Under the pieces are notes generated by a model. It was given only the letters and a program-made list of their open reading frames with translations, did no database searches and was not told the DNA's origin. The position numbers were made by a program, and so were the translations under genes. Below are positions 25,033 through 34,517 of a stretch of 64,000 nucleotides of DNA, in pieces. Every line of letters starts with the position of its first letter. Position 1 is the first letter of the stretch. The stretch comes from Verrucomicrobiota bacterium (lineage in GTDB: Bacteria; Verrucomicrobiota; Verrucomicrobiia; Verrucomicrobiales; Akkermansiaceae), in NCBI GenBank assembly GCA_026397725.1, contig JAPLUI010000179.1, positions 1 through 64,000 of the forward strand, written 5' to 3'.

Positions 25033-25830
25033 TCAATGCCCGCCCAGATGATCCTCGCAGTATTCCTTCCCGTCGCGACCCACGCGGAAATCCCCGTGAG
25101 GATCCGAAACCTCCGTCTTGCCGCAAATCTCGCAGCGATGAAACGCGTTCTCGACCGTTGCCTTCGCCGCCTTGAACAGCCCGCGCCGCTTTCCCGCAGC
25201 CACCTCTCGCGCCTTGCCACGCAAGGCGGGAAGGCCGGCCCATAGCAGGTAATTGGCAAAGATCAGCACCAGAAACAACAGCCACAGCGGGGTCTTGAAC
25301 GTCGGCCAGAGCAAGCGCATCGCCCCCAGCATCGCCAGAAAGCTCACCCGCACCGGAAGGATGAACATCAAGCGGAACTCCACCCGCGGAAACAAGGTGG
25401 CAAACGCAAAAAACGCCGCCTCATAGACGAACATCCCGTCGAACCCGGGTTTGAGGAAATTCGCCGCGATCAACCCGATGATTCCGCAGTAATAATACAT
25501 TGAGGTCTTGAACTCCCCCCAGGCACCCTCCAGCGCATCGCTGATCATGAACGCGATCATCACCGTGAAGAACATGAGAATCATCCCGAGCGGAGTGTGT
25601 TCGAACCATGAGGACGCGAACAAAAACGTCAGCACCCGCCACACCTCACCAGCAAGGATGTGCTCCCGGTCGAACATCAGCACCGACCCGATCTCAGGCC
25701 GTACCAGCTTCAACAAATACACCAGCACATGCATCAGCGCGAAGTACCGCAAAAATCCCGGAAACGCCAACCAACCGAATTTCCGCTCAAAGCCTGTTGA
25801 AAAAACCATCTCGCCGCCGATCATCGCCAC
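25033..25830 (-). CDS. rhomboid-like membrane protein with a C-terminal zinc knuckle
   Basis: A 265-residue polytopic protein with about five or six membrane helices. The arrangement (LAGEVWRVLTFLFASSWFEHTPLG) resembles rhomboid or derlin proteins, but no Gly-x-Ser catalytic motif is seen. After the last helix comes a basic linker and then a metal-binding end: CEICGKTEVSDPHGDF and GKEYCEDH (Cys-x2-Cys...Cys-x2-His). It is probably a catalytically inert rhomboid-type membrane protein with a structural zinc site. The start MAMIGGEM (25830) is taken as shown; a Met a few codons on is possible. Confidence 0.6.
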   Translation of the reverse strand: MAMIGGEMVFSTGFERKFGWLAFPGFLRYFALMHVLVYLLKLVRPEIGSVLMFDREHILAGEVWRVLTFLFASSWFEHTPLGMILMFFTVMIAFMISDALEGAWGEFKTSMYYYCGIIGLIAANFLKPGFDGMFVYEAAFFAFATLFPRVEFRLMFILPVRVSFLAMLGAMRLLWPTFKTPLWLLFLVLIFANYLLWAGLPALRGKAREVAAGKRRGLFKAAKATVENAFHRCEICGKTEVSDPHGDFRVGRDGKEYCEDHLGGH

Positions 25831-25875
25831 TCACCGCCGATTGACAAGCACAGGCATGCACGCCACGCTCCGCCC

Positions 25876-26952
25876 GTGACCTCAGATTTGAAACATTCCC
25901 CGCTCGAAGCCGCCCATCAGGCGCTCGGTGCCCGCCTCGTTCCTTTTGCCGGCTGGAACATGCCCGTCCAGTACACCTCCATCCTCAATGAACACCGCGC
26001 CGTACGCACCAAGGCCGGCGTTTTCGACATCTCCCACATGGGCCAATTCCTCATCAACGGTCCCGGCAGTGCTGCCTGGCTCAACCGCCTCCTCACTAAC
26101 AACGTGGACAACCTCGCCCCCGGCCATGGCCAATACACCCTCATGCTCAATGAACACGGCGGCGTCATCGATGACCTCATCGCCTACCGCACCGGAGAAT
26201 CCGCTTTCTTTCTCGTCGTCAACGCTTCCATGATCGAGGAGGACTTCTTCTGGATGGCCTCCCACCAAGACCCGGACATCATCCTCCGCAACGAAAGCGA
26301 ACTGTGGGCCGGCATGGCCATCCAAGGCCCCCACGCCAACACCATTTTCGCCGCCGCCTGCCCCGGCGCCACCCTGCCGCCGCGCAACGGGTTCGCCACC
26401 GTCGCCGCCGGGGCCATCGTCTGCCGCACCGGCTACACCGGCGAAGACGGCTTCGAGTTCTTCTGCCCCGCCGCCGATGGCCTCGCCTGCTGGAACCAAT
26501 TCGTCGCCGCCGGGGCCGCCCCCTGTGGCCTTGGTGCCCGCGACACCCTCCGCCTCGAAATGTGCTACCCGCTCAACGGCAACGACCTCTCCCCCGAGCG
26601 TTCCCCCATCGAAGCCGGCCTCGGTTTTTTCGTGGACCTCGAAAAGCCCGACTTCATGGGTCGCGACACCCTGGTCCGCCACAAAACCGCAGGCACCGCC
26701 GTCAAGCTCACCGCCATCCAGTGCCTCACAAGAGGTGCCCCGCCCCGCGCCCACTATCCGGTCCTGGCCGAGGATGGCACCGTGCTTGGCGAACTCTCCA
26801 GCGGCGCCCTCTCGCCCTCCCTCATGACCGGCATCGGCATGGCCTACCTCCCCACCGCCTGCTCAATCCCCGGCACGCCCCTGCAAATCGAAATCCGCAG
26901 CCGCCGGTTCCCCGCCACCGTCGTCAAAAAACCGTTTTATAAGCCACAATAA
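25876..26952 (+). CDS. gcvT: aminomethyltransferase, glycine-cleavage T protein
   Basis: A 358-residue enzyme starting with GTG that passes the aminomethyl group from H protein to tetrahydrofolate. It begins with the usual segment PLEAAHQALGARLVPFAGWN and has HRAVRTKAGVFDISHMGQF, the folate-site TGYTGEDGFEFFCP and LGARDTLRLEMCYPLNG. The catalytic Asp lies in the NNVDNLAPGHGQYTLMLNE region. The gcvH gene follows 130 bases downstream on the same strand; no gcvP is in the window. No glycine riboswitch is seen in the short upstream region. Confidence 0.95.
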   Translation: MTSDLKHSPLEAAHQALGARLVPFAGWNMPVQYTSILNEHRAVRTKAGVFDISHMGQFLINGPGSAAWLNRLLTNNVDNLAPGHGQYTLMLNEHGGVIDDLIAYRTGESAFFLVVNASMIEEDFFWMASHQDPDIILRNESELWAGMAIQGPHANTIFAAACPGATLPPRNGFATVAAGAIVCRTGYTGEDGFEFFCPAADGLACWNQFVAAGAAPCGLGARDTLRLEMCYPLNGNDLSPERSPIEAGLGFFVDLEKPDFMGRDTLVRHKTAGTAVKLTAIQCLTRGAPPRAHYPVLAEDGTVLGELSSGALSPSLMTGIGMAYLPTACSIPGTPLQIEIRSRRFPATVVKKPFYKPQ

Positions 26953-27081
26953 GACCGCCGACAGAAGAAATGATTGATCCAAGCTTGCTTCTTTCTTCAG
27001 TCTGCTGTCTCAATGACTGCTGTTGCTGATTCGTCTTTTTGGCTTCCCTCTTCCTATTCCCACTGCTAGCTTTTTGCCACC

Positions 27082-27459
27082 ATGAATGTTCCCGCCAATC
27101 TCCGCTACAGTTCCTCCCACGAGTGGCTGCGTCTCGATGGCGACATCGCCACCGTGGGCATCACCGATCACGCCCAGGATGCCCTCACCGACGTCGTCTT
27201 CGTCGAACTCCCAGCCCCCGGCCGCAGCGTCGAGCTGGGCGATCCGGTGGCAGTCGTGGAATCCGTCAAGGCCGCCAGCGACATCTACGCCCCGGTGTCC
27301 GGCCAAGTCATCGACATCAACCCGGGCGTCGAAGCCGACCCGTCGCTGGTCAACACCGCTCCCTACGGCAATGGCTGGCTCTTCAAGGTCCGCCTCAAGC
27401 ATCCCGAGGAGGTCGCCACGCTGCTCGATGCCGCCGCCTATGAGGCGCTGATCGGTTAA
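27082..27459 (+). CDS. gcvH: glycine-cleavage H protein
   Basis: A 125-residue lipoyl carrier protein that shuttles the aminomethyl group between the P, T and L proteins. The lipoylated Lys lies in VVESVKAASDIYAPVSG (near residue 65). The N-terminus PANLRYSSSHEWLRLDGD is standard. It is the partner of the upstream gcvT. The gcvT-gcvH gap contains a weak heptad-like tract around 26985-27015. Confidence 0.96.
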   Translation: MNVPANLRYSSSHEWLRLDGDIATVGITDHAQDALTDVVFVELPAPGRSVELGDPVAVVESVKAASDIYAPVSGQVIDINPGVEADPSLVNTAPYGNGWLFKVRLKHPEEVATLLDAAAYEALIG

Positions 27460-27567
27460 CCAACGTCCGCCGGGCGGGGGGCGCGAAGGGTCCACTCGTG
27501 AAAAACCCGCGACGCTCGCAGACCGCCGTTACCGGCCCAAAGGAGCCGCGCAAGAATATCTGTCGCA

Positions 27568-27674
27568 TTGTAGCGGCGTGTCTATGACCGCCGATGACCA
27601 TGAACCGCCTATGAACCCGCGTTTGCGGCAAGCGCCATCTCATTCACATCGACGCTCACAGAGCGCCGCTACAA
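27568..27674. repeat. about 107-bp element with 11-bp perfect inverted ends
   Basis: ttgtagcggcg at 27568-27578 and its exact reverse complement cgccgctacaa at 27664-27674 bound an interior containing imperfect repeats of atgaccgcc/atgaaccgcc. It sits in the 415-base gap between gcvH and the GH95 gene and looks like a small non-autonomous element. Confidence 0.5.
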
Positions 27675-27875
27675 CACATCTCAGATGCCTTGCGACAGTT
27701 ATTATTGCGCCTGCCCAAAGCCGAGGCCGCCGGGGAAAATCCTCGCGTCCCGAGTGCCATGACCGCAGCCCGAACCGGATGCTTGGCAGCGATTTTCAAG
27801 CTGCGGTCACGGTCCTGGCACATTGTTGACAAATTCAGACACAGCGGGAAGTACCCATCCCCACAGATGCACGCA

Positions 27876-30272
27876 ATGAAAAAACACCTGATTTCCCTTA
27901 TCACCGGAATCCTCGGCGGCGCCCCCGGGATGGCACCGGCGCAGACAACCACGGCCTTTCCGGCTCCTGAAAGGGGCTTCATCAGTTCCACCCCGGCCGA
28001 AACCTGGGAGCAAGGGCTGATTTCCGGCAACGGCACCATCGGTGCGAATGTGATGAGCCGCCCCTTGCGGGAAACCGTCATCTTCACCCATGAGCGGCTG
28101 TTCCTGCCGCAGGGCCCCCCACACATGCCGCCCGACAATGCCGCCCGCCTGTTCGAGATCCGGCAGCTAATTGACCGCGGCTTGTATAAGCAGGCGACCA
28201 ACCTGCAGTTTGATCTATCCGGGCAAGCGGGTTTCATGTACCCCGATCCCTTTGTTCCGGCATTCGACCTCAACATCGGGATGAATACGGAGCAGACAAT
28301 CAAGGATTATGTCAGGTCGGTGGATTTTCAGACGGGTGAGACCACGGTTCACTGGGCCGACAGCCGCGGTGTTTACGAACGTCGGCTGTTTGTTTCCCGT
28401 GCGGATGGAGTGGCCGTGATGCTGATCACGGGGCCGGGCCAGGGCTCGGTCAATTGTACCCTGGCCCTCAGTCCGCGCCAGGTCGATGAGAAACTGGGAG
28501 CCAGAACGCTGAAGCAATCCGAAGAGGTCTTCAAGGAACACGTGGCCAAGGTGCAAACCCGCGCCGAGAAGTCATGTTTGACCTATAAGAACACGTTTGC
28601 CAAGGCGTATCCCGGCAGCATTCATGCGCTGGAAGGCATTGCGTGGGTGCTTGCGAAAGGGGGCACCACTCAAGCCGAAGGTGAGACCCTGGTGGTCGCC
28701 GGGGCGGAGCAGGTGCTGGTGTTGGTTGATATCAGGCTGCTGTATGATCCGGCTCAATCCCAGCTTGAAATCAGCAAACAACACCTGGTCGGCTTGGAGC
28801 CGGATTATCAAACCCTGCTCAAGCGCCATGCCGCAATCCATGGTGCGCTGTTCAAGCGCGTGCGCCTGGATCTGGGCGGTGGCAACGACCGTCAACTCAC
28901 CACTGAGGAACTGCTGGCAAAGTCCACCAACGAACAACTCAACCATGCCCTGATCGAAAAGGAATTCGACGCCGGCCGCTATAACATCATCTCCGCCACC
29001 GGACAACTTCCCCCGAATCTGCAGGGCGTGTGGGGTGGCACCTATGTCCCCGGTTGGGCCAGCGACTACACTCACAATGGCAACGTGCCATCCGCCATTG
29101 CCAGCATGCTGATGGGCAACACCCCGGAACTGATGCTGGCCTACACTTCCTACATCGAATCCATTGTGCCCTGGCTGGAAATCAATGCCAAGCACATGTT
29201 CGGCGCCAGGGGTGTCGTGTTGCCATCGCGCTCCACCACCAACGGCTTCAACAATGCCCTGGCTGACGACTTCGCCGGCGGCTTCTGGGTTGGTGGCGCG
29301 GCGTGGGCCGCTCACTTCTTCTATGACTACTATCTCTACACGGGAGATCGGAAGTTCCTAACCGAGCACGCCCTTCCCTTCATGCAAAAGGCGGGGCTGT
29401 TCTTTGAGGACTACCTATATGAAGGCCCGGATGGGAAATATGTGTTCTCACCCACCCAATCACCGGAAAACACCCCGAAAAACACCAATTCGCAGGGCAC
29501 CTTCAACGCGACGATGGATGTCGCCGCCGCCAAGGAGCTGTTCCATAATCTAATCAAGGCGTCGGAGCTGCTGGGCACCAACCGCGACAAGATCCCGCTG
29601 TGGCAAACCATGCTCAGCAAGATGCCGGATTATCTCATTAGCGAGGAAGGCTTCGTCAAGGAATGGATTACCCCGAAACTCACCGACGACCTGAATCACC
29701 GGCACTCGTCGCAACTCTATGCGCTCTACGATGGCATCCCCGACGAGATTGCCCAAAACCCCAAGCTCAAGGCCGCCTTCACGCGGATGATCGAACTCAA
29801 ACTGCAACGCCACTGGAGCGGCAACACCTCGGGGTTCATGTCGTTCGGGCTGGTGCAACTCGGTCAGGCCTCAACCAGCCTGGGTGAGGCGGGCCTGGCC
29901 TATCAGGCTCTGGTGCCCTTGGTGAACCGCTACTGGCTGAACAACCTGGCCTCGATGCACAATCACAAGTCACTGTTCAATATGGACATCAGTGGCGGCC
30001 TGCCGGCGGTCATCATCAAGATGCTGGTGGCTTCCGAGCCCGGCCGTCTCAAATTGCTGCCGGCCCTGCCTGCAGTTTGGCCCGCCGGTGAAATCAACGG
30101 CGTCCGGTGTCGCGGCCAAATCGAAGTGACCCGTCTCAAGTGGGAGAAAAACCTCATCCAGGTCAGCTTGATTTCCGGCCCGGAGCAGACGCTCACGCTG
30201 GAGGCGGCGGGAACCAGCCAAACAATCACGCTCCCGGCAGGCAAGGAAATCACCGTGGAAATCACCAAATAA
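27876..30272 (+). CDS. secreted glycoside hydrolase family 95 (alpha-fucosidase/galactosidase)
   Basis: A 798-residue exported enzyme (signal peptide MKKHLISLITGILGGAPGMA, mature sequence near 'QTTTAFPAPERG'). The N-terminal beta domain contains WEQGLISGNGTIGANVMSRP. The (alpha/alpha)6 barrel contains LPPNLQGVWGG followed by DYTHNGNV with the paired Asn, the acid-bearing SPEN motif (SPTQSPENTPKN) and DDLNHRHSSQLYALYDG. These match family GH95, which releases terminal L-fucose or L-galactose from plant, algal or host glycans. It is followed 120 bases later by an outer-membrane barrel gene, suggesting a polysaccharide-use pair. Confidence 0.85.
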   Translation: MKKHLISLITGILGGAPGMAPAQTTTAFPAPERGFISSTPAETWEQGLISGNGTIGANVMSRPLRETVIFTHERLFLPQGPPHMPPDNAARLFEIRQLIDRGLYKQATNLQFDLSGQAGFMYPDPFVPAFDLNIGMNTEQTIKDYVRSVDFQTGETTVHWADSRGVYERRLFVSRADGVAVMLITGPGQGSVNCTLALSPRQVDEKLGARTLKQSEEVFKEHVAKVQTRAEKSCLTYKNTFAKAYPGSIHALEGIAWVLAKGGTTQAEGETLVVAGAEQVLVLVDIRLLYDPAQSQLEISKQHLVGLEPDYQTLLKRHAAIHGALFKRVRLDLGGGNDRQLTTEELLAKSTNEQLNHALIEKEFDAGRYNIISATGQLPPNLQGVWGGTYVPGWASDYTHNGNVPSAIASMLMGNTPELMLAYTSYIESIVPWLEINAKHMFGARGVVLPSRSTTNGFNNALADDFAGGFWVGGAAWAAHFFYDYYLYTGDRKFLTEHALPFMQKAGLFFEDYLYEGPDGKYVFSPTQSPENTPKNTNSQGTFNATMDVAAAKELFHNLIKASELLGTNRDKIPLWQTMLSKMPDYLISEEGFVKEWITPKLTDDLNHRHSSQLYALYDGIPDEIAQNPKLKAAFTRMIELKLQRHWSGNTSGFMSFGLVQLGQASTSLGEAGLAYQALVPLVNRYWLNNLASMHNHKSLFNMDISGGLPAVIIKMLVASEPGRLKLLPALPAVWPAGEINGVRCRGQIEVTRLKWEKNLIQVSLISGPEQTLTLEAAGTSQTITLPAGKEITVEITK

Positions 30273-30392
30273 GCATTTACGCAACAGGTCATCCGCCGCA
30301 AGCTCGCGGCCACCGCGTGCCTGATTTGACCGTGCATGAAACCCATTTGCCCGGCACCACGCGGGACGCATAACTCCCCAACCAACCAACAC

Positions 30393-31286
30393 ATGAAAAT
30401 GAAACTGCAAACAGTCGTATTAACCGGCACGCTGCTGGCGTTGCCGTCATTGCTCCAAGCCCAGTCCCCGTCGTTTACCGGTCATTACGTGCCGGGGGTC
30501 GAGGGCATCAAGGGCGCGTCGCTGCCGCCACCGGGATTCTATCTGCGTGACTACAACGTGTTTTACACCGCCGACCGCTACAACCTGCCTAACGGCCACG
30601 AAGCGTCGATGGATTTTGACGCGTTCGTTTACGCCAACGTCATCCGTGGCATCTGGGTGAGCGACTGGCAGGTGCTCGGCGGCAACTTTGTCATGGACGC
30701 CATGGTCCCACTGATATCCACGGATTTGGAAGTCAACGGTCGGAGCGACAGTGAGTTCGGTTTTGGTGATATCTACGTTGAACCTGCGGCCATCGCCTGG
30801 CACGGCACCCAATGGGATGCCGCGCTCGGCTATTCCCTCTGGATGCCGACGGGCGAGTCCAAACCTAACAGTGCCGAGCCCGGCAAAGGTTTTTGGGGAC
30901 AAATGCTCACGGCGGGCGGCACGGTTTATTTCGACGCGGAAAAGACCTGGGCCCTGTCACTGCTCAACCGCTACGAATTCAATCAGGAGGAAGACAGCTC
31001 GGACATCACGCCGGGCGACCAGTGGACGCTGGAGTTTGGCATCAGCAAGAGCGTGATGCCGACGGTTGAGGTGGGCCTGGTCGGTTATTACCAGCTCCAG
31101 ACCACGAAGGATTCCGGCACGAACGCGTCGCGTGAGCGCGACCAGGTCCTGGCCTTCGGGCCGGAAGTGAGCGTGTTATGTCCGCAGCTCGGCCTGTTCA
31201 CCTCGCTGCGCTATAACTTCGAGGTGCTGGCGGAAGATCGTCCGCAAGGCCAGACCATCACGCTGACCCTGACCAAGGCATTCTGA
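30393..31286 (+). CDS. outer-membrane beta-barrel protein (phenol MetA-deg/SphA-like)
   Basis: A 297-residue protein with a signal peptide (MKMKLQTVVLTGTLLALPSL). The segment YVPGVEGIKGASLPPPGFYLRDYNVFYTAD, then alternating amphipathic strands and a final aromatic residue (TLTKAF), resembles the family annotated 'MetA pathway of phenol degradation/transporter', which are outer-membrane barrels. It may serve as a channel for products of the upstream GH95 enzyme. That link is inferred from position. No Shine-Dalgarno is evident before the ATG. Confidence 0.6.
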   Translation: MKMKLQTVVLTGTLLALPSLLQAQSPSFTGHYVPGVEGIKGASLPPPGFYLRDYNVFYTADRYNLPNGHEASMDFDAFVYANVIRGIWVSDWQVLGGNFVMDAMVPLISTDLEVNGRSDSEFGFGDIYVEPAAIAWHGTQWDAALGYSLWMPTGESKPNSAEPGKGFWGQMLTAGGTVYFDAEKTWALSLLNRYEFNQEEDSSDITPGDQWTLEFGISKSVMPTVEVGLVGYYQLQTTKDSGTNASRERDQVLAFGPEVSVLCPQLGLFTSLRYNFEVLAEDRPQGQTITLTLTKAF

Positions 31287-31330
31287 AGCATCACCATCCT
31301 GTTTTGTCAGGTTTCAAATGAGGACAAGAA

Positions 31331-31364
31331 GAAGGCTCCGATGCCAGACGGCATCGGAGCCTTC
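31331..31364. terminator. intrinsic bidirectional terminator candidate
   Basis: gaaggctccgatgcc at 31331-31345 pairs perfectly with 31350-31364 around the 4-base loop agac. It lies between the convergent outer-membrane-barrel and PKD genes. No long T-run follows, so the stem is the main support. Confidence 0.75.
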
Positions 31365-31411
31365 AATGTAATTCAGTTATCGGCCAGGGGCGGCTAAGCC
31401 ACCCGTCCGAA

Positions 31412-34207
31412 CTATGGCGAGATGATGGGTGGCCCGGCGACGCCGGTCGGATCGACCGCCCAGACCAGCGCCTTACCCTTGACCGCGACGAAGCCGGCCA
31501 CACCCGAATAGCCAGCCGTAAGCGTGGAGGCTCTTTGTCCGGTGGTGATCTTCAACACGTCGCCGGCTTTGAAGGGCCCGGCCACAAAGGCGGGATTGAG
31601 GGTGTCACCCACATAGATCCGCATCTGCATCCGCCCATAGCAGCCGCCATTGACTCCCAGCTCGCGGTAATACTTGGCGCTGTTGGAAACCTTCTGCGAC
31701 GGGGTGCTGGTGACGGTGGCCAGCGGACATACCGGTTTGGCTTCCACTTCATTGGACTGGCAGAGTTCATCGCCATTGAGGGCTGTCGGCCGGACCACGT
31801 AGTAGTAAGTCACGTCGGTGATCACGTTATTATCCGTCAATGTCAACAGCGGAGTTGCCTCGATCCAGAGATACGGACCGGCGGCGACAGTGCTCCGGTA
31901 GATGTTGTAGTAGGCGGCACTTGGGAGCGCCGTCCAGGTCAACACCACCGCCTTCCCTCGCACTTCCTCGGTCAGATCGACGCACCTGCAACCCGGATCG
32001 CTCGAGGCCAGGACCACGACTTGGGCCGTGTCCGTGTCGCTTTGGTCAGCCATGGTGCTGCTCGGATAGGCCTCGCTGGTGTTGTCGGTCACCCGCAACT
32101 GGACCAGATAGTTCCCCGGGCCGAGCAGGCTGAAGTAGGAGCTGAGGTCCGGCGTCGGCCCGAAGGCATCGTTGAAGTCGCGGTCGCCATCGAGATCCCA
32201 GGCATATTCCTTGATCGTGTCACCCGGGCAGGTCATGCAGCCGAGTTCGTGGTTGCCTTCGTCCGGGTTGATGCTGCCGAGGCCGGAGAGGAACCAGGGT
32301 TTGGCCTGCGGGCAGAACACATACGGGCCACCGGCGTCGGCCGTGGGCGCGATGGGCGGGGTGTTGATGACCACCGTCAGTATGGTTTCGGCGCTCTTGG
32401 CCGGCACGCTGTCGTCGGTGACGCGCAACTTGATCGGGTAATTGCCAAGAGCTCCAGCGGTCATGGTTACCGTCGGTCCGCTGGCGTCGAAGATGCCGTC
32501 GGCGTTGGTGTCCCAAGTCCACCCGACGATGTGCTTGGACGGGTCCTGATGGTAGGAATCCGAGCCGTCGAGAGTGATGACTTGTCCGACGATACCCGGG
32601 TTCGGGTTGGCGGAGGCAACCGCGACCGGACGGCCTTGTTCGAAGAGCGTCTGGTGCAGCATCATGATGGCCCAAGCGGTTTCGTAGCGCATCTGTTGGG
32701 CTTCGTTGTTATGGCCATACCAGTAGCCGTCTGCCGCCTGACCGTTGACGAGCGTGCGGGCCACCCCGTCGGTGGGAGCGCCCAGAGAGGCTTCGGCGGC
32801 ATACCAATCGATGGGTGCCACGCCGGGGGTGCTGGACTGGAGCATGACGATCGGGCCACCGGCGTGCAGCAACATCGATTTCACGAACGAGAAGAGCCCG
32901 TAATAGTATTCCTTGACGGCACCTCCGGCACCACCGGTGTTGCCGAATTTGTCACGCATGAAGGTTTCGGCGGCGTCCCAGGACGGCCAGCCGGCCCCGC
33001 CCCGCCCGATGCCAACCATGGCCATTTGGACCATGCCGGAAGGGGTGGTTGCATATGGCCCCCACGGGAACCAATAGCCGGGTTCGTAGCCGAACGCACC
33101 GTTGTAATAGTCGCCCGGATAATTGTATTGCGACGCGGCCAGCCAGGGGATGTTCCAATCCTTCACCCATTGGGGCACGGTCACCCCCCAGTTGCGTTCC
33201 GCCGCGATCATCCCGATAGCGGCCCACTGGCACGCGGAGTTGTCGGGGAATTGATTGGCAGTGTAGCGCCAGCCGCCGCCCGGATCGCCGTCATACTGGG
33301 CCCAGGCATAGGCATCCACCATGTCCTGAACGATGTCGCGGTAGGTGCGGCCGAGGATGCCGGGATCGGCACCCGCAGGCGCGTTCCCCGTCGCGGCCAC
33401 GGCCAGCGGCGTGCCACTGGCCACGAGCGCATCAATGACCATGCCGCCTTGGTAGTACTCGTAGCCATCGTTCACGACGACCCCGTAGCCATTGTGATTG
33501 GCGTCGGGATCGAAGTCGGAGCCGCTGTGGCTCTGCAGGCCGATCGGCATCGTCGTGATCCTGGTCAGCAGCGATTGCATGCCGCGGCGCACGGTTTCAG
33601 TGTAGGGATCGCTGGCCGGGCCGGTTGCGGAGTGGCCGTTGACCTCCAGCGCATTGACGTTGGCGGCACTCAGGGAGGAGGCCCACAGATTGGCAGCTCC
33701 GCCATACTTGTCGGCGTTCCAGTCGCCGTATTCCATGCCGCCGGAATCGCTCCGGCTCTGGCTCTTGTGCAGGTACCAGAGACCTTCGTCGATGGCGAGG
33801 TTGACCTCGACTTCGAGGCTCTGGGACTGGACTTCGACGAAGTAGGTGCCCGTGCCGGTTTCGCCGCTGGTCATGTCCTGGACCGTCAGCCGGGCCGTGA
33901 ACACCGTCCCGGCAGGAGCCGAATAGGCATGGGTGGCTTCCACCACATAGTTATCCGTGACAGGTCCACTGGCGACAGCGCTGCCGTCACCGAAATCCCA
34001 GGTAAACTGGAGGGCGGAACCGGAGGATTCGCAGGTGCCTTTCAGGGTGATGGTTTTGGTGTTGTAGGTCGTGTGCGGCACCAGCGGGTTGCTGGCCAGC
34101 CACGGGACCGTCTTCACCACCGGCGGCGCGGCGTTGGCGGTGACGCCCAGCAGCGCTGTCAGCAAGGTCGCTGCCCACAGGGAGCGACGGAATTGGTTCG
34201 TTTTCAT
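31412..34207 (-). CDS. large secreted PKD-domain protein with an alpha-toroid-like domain
   Basis: A 931-residue exported protein (signal peptide from MKTNQFRRSLWAATLLTALL to 'GVTANA'). It begins with a PKD domain (LQFTWDFGDGSAVASGPVTD). Residues about 145-500 form a repeated helical section of the prenyltransferase/squalene-cyclase-like toroid kind (e.g. WAQYDGDPGGGWRYTANQFP and SACQWAAIGMIAAERNWGV). Two further PKD domains follow (VGWTWDTNADGIFDAS and KEYAWDLDGDRDFNDAF), then a fibronectin-type-III domain (YYNIYRST) and a beta C-terminus. It is probably a surface or extracellular protein binding or processing polymers. No catalytic DxDD motif is identified. Confidence 0.7.
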   Translation of the reverse strand: MKTNQFRRSLWAATLLTALLGVTANAAPPVVKTVPWLASNPLVPHTTYNTKTITLKGTCESSGSALQFTWDFGDGSAVASGPVTDNYVVEATHAYSAPAGTVFTARLTVQDMTSGETGTGTYFVEVQSQSLEVEVNLAIDEGLWYLHKSQSRSDSGGMEYGDWNADKYGGAANLWASSLSAANVNALEVNGHSATGPASDPYTETVRRGMQSLLTRITTMPIGLQSHSGSDFDPDANHNGYGVVVNDGYEYYQGGMVIDALVASGTPLAVAATGNAPAGADPGILGRTYRDIVQDMVDAYAWAQYDGDPGGGWRYTANQFPDNSACQWAAIGMIAAERNWGVTVPQWVKDWNIPWLAASQYNYPGDYYNGAFGYEPGYWFPWGPYATTPSGMVQMAMVGIGRGGAGWPSWDAAETFMRDKFGNTGGAGGAVKEYYYGLFSFVKSMLLHAGGPIVMLQSSTPGVAPIDWYAAEASLGAPTDGVARTLVNGQAADGYWYGHNNEAQQMRYETAWAIMMLHQTLFEQGRPVAVASANPNPGIVGQVITLDGSDSYHQDPSKHIVGWTWDTNADGIFDASGPTVTMTAGALGNYPIKLRVTDDSVPAKSAETILTVVINTPPIAPTADAGGPYVFCPQAKPWFLSGLGSINPDEGNHELGCMTCPGDTIKEYAWDLDGDRDFNDAFGPTPDLSSYFSLLGPGNYLVQLRVTDNTSEAYPSSTMADQSDTDTAQVVVLASSDPGCRCVDLTEEVRGKAVVLTWTALPSAAYYNIYRSTVAAGPYLWIEATPLLTLTDNNVITDVTYYYVVRPTALNGDELCQSNEVEAKPVCPLATVTSTPSQKVSNSAKYYRELGVNGGCYGRMQMRIYVGDTLNPAFVAGPFKAGDVLKITTGQRASTLTAGYSGVAGFVAVKGKALVWAVDPTGVAGPPIISP

Positions 34208-34517
34208 AATGTTTGTGTGTTCTCTGTCTTGTTTTTGTGTTGTTAGTTATCGATGTTTCTTCTAAACCCAGTCACATACGATCCGGAAAACCAGCGGGAC
34301 TTCGTTGATGCGCTTGGCCTTTGCACCAGGCGCTCTGTGTTGCGAAAAGACGCATGATTGACGCGAATCGAGCGGAGATTATCTGGAATCGCCCGCCACC
34401 GATAGTTGTACCTTGGTATAATGCCCCCCCCCTCCTCGTTTTCCGGCCCCCTCGCCAAGCAGTTCGGACCAGCGCCGAACCACGTAGCACCCCGCTTGGA
34501 ATGGATCGTCGCCTCCG
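34208..34517. other. intergenic stretch upstream of the PKD gene
   Basis: A T-rich stretch (about 34215-34265, including tgttttttgtg-like runs) directly before the PKD gene probably contains its promoter. The rest carries no supported gene and appears to be a decayed continuation of the neighbouring glycoside-hydrolase relic. Confidence 0.4.

Noticed and set aside
25590..25620. tRNA-like gttcgaacc segment
   Set aside because: It lies inside the rhomboid-like membrane-protein gene, and no acceptor stem, D-arm or anticodon arm is seen around it.
25831..25875. Glycine riboswitch before gcvT
   Set aside because: The gap to the upstream gene is only about 45 bases, too short for the aptamer, and no conserved core is seen.
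31535..34246. 903-codon open frame antisense to the PKD gene
   Set aside because: The opposite strand has a signal peptide and recognisable PKD and fibronectin domains. The antisense product has none.
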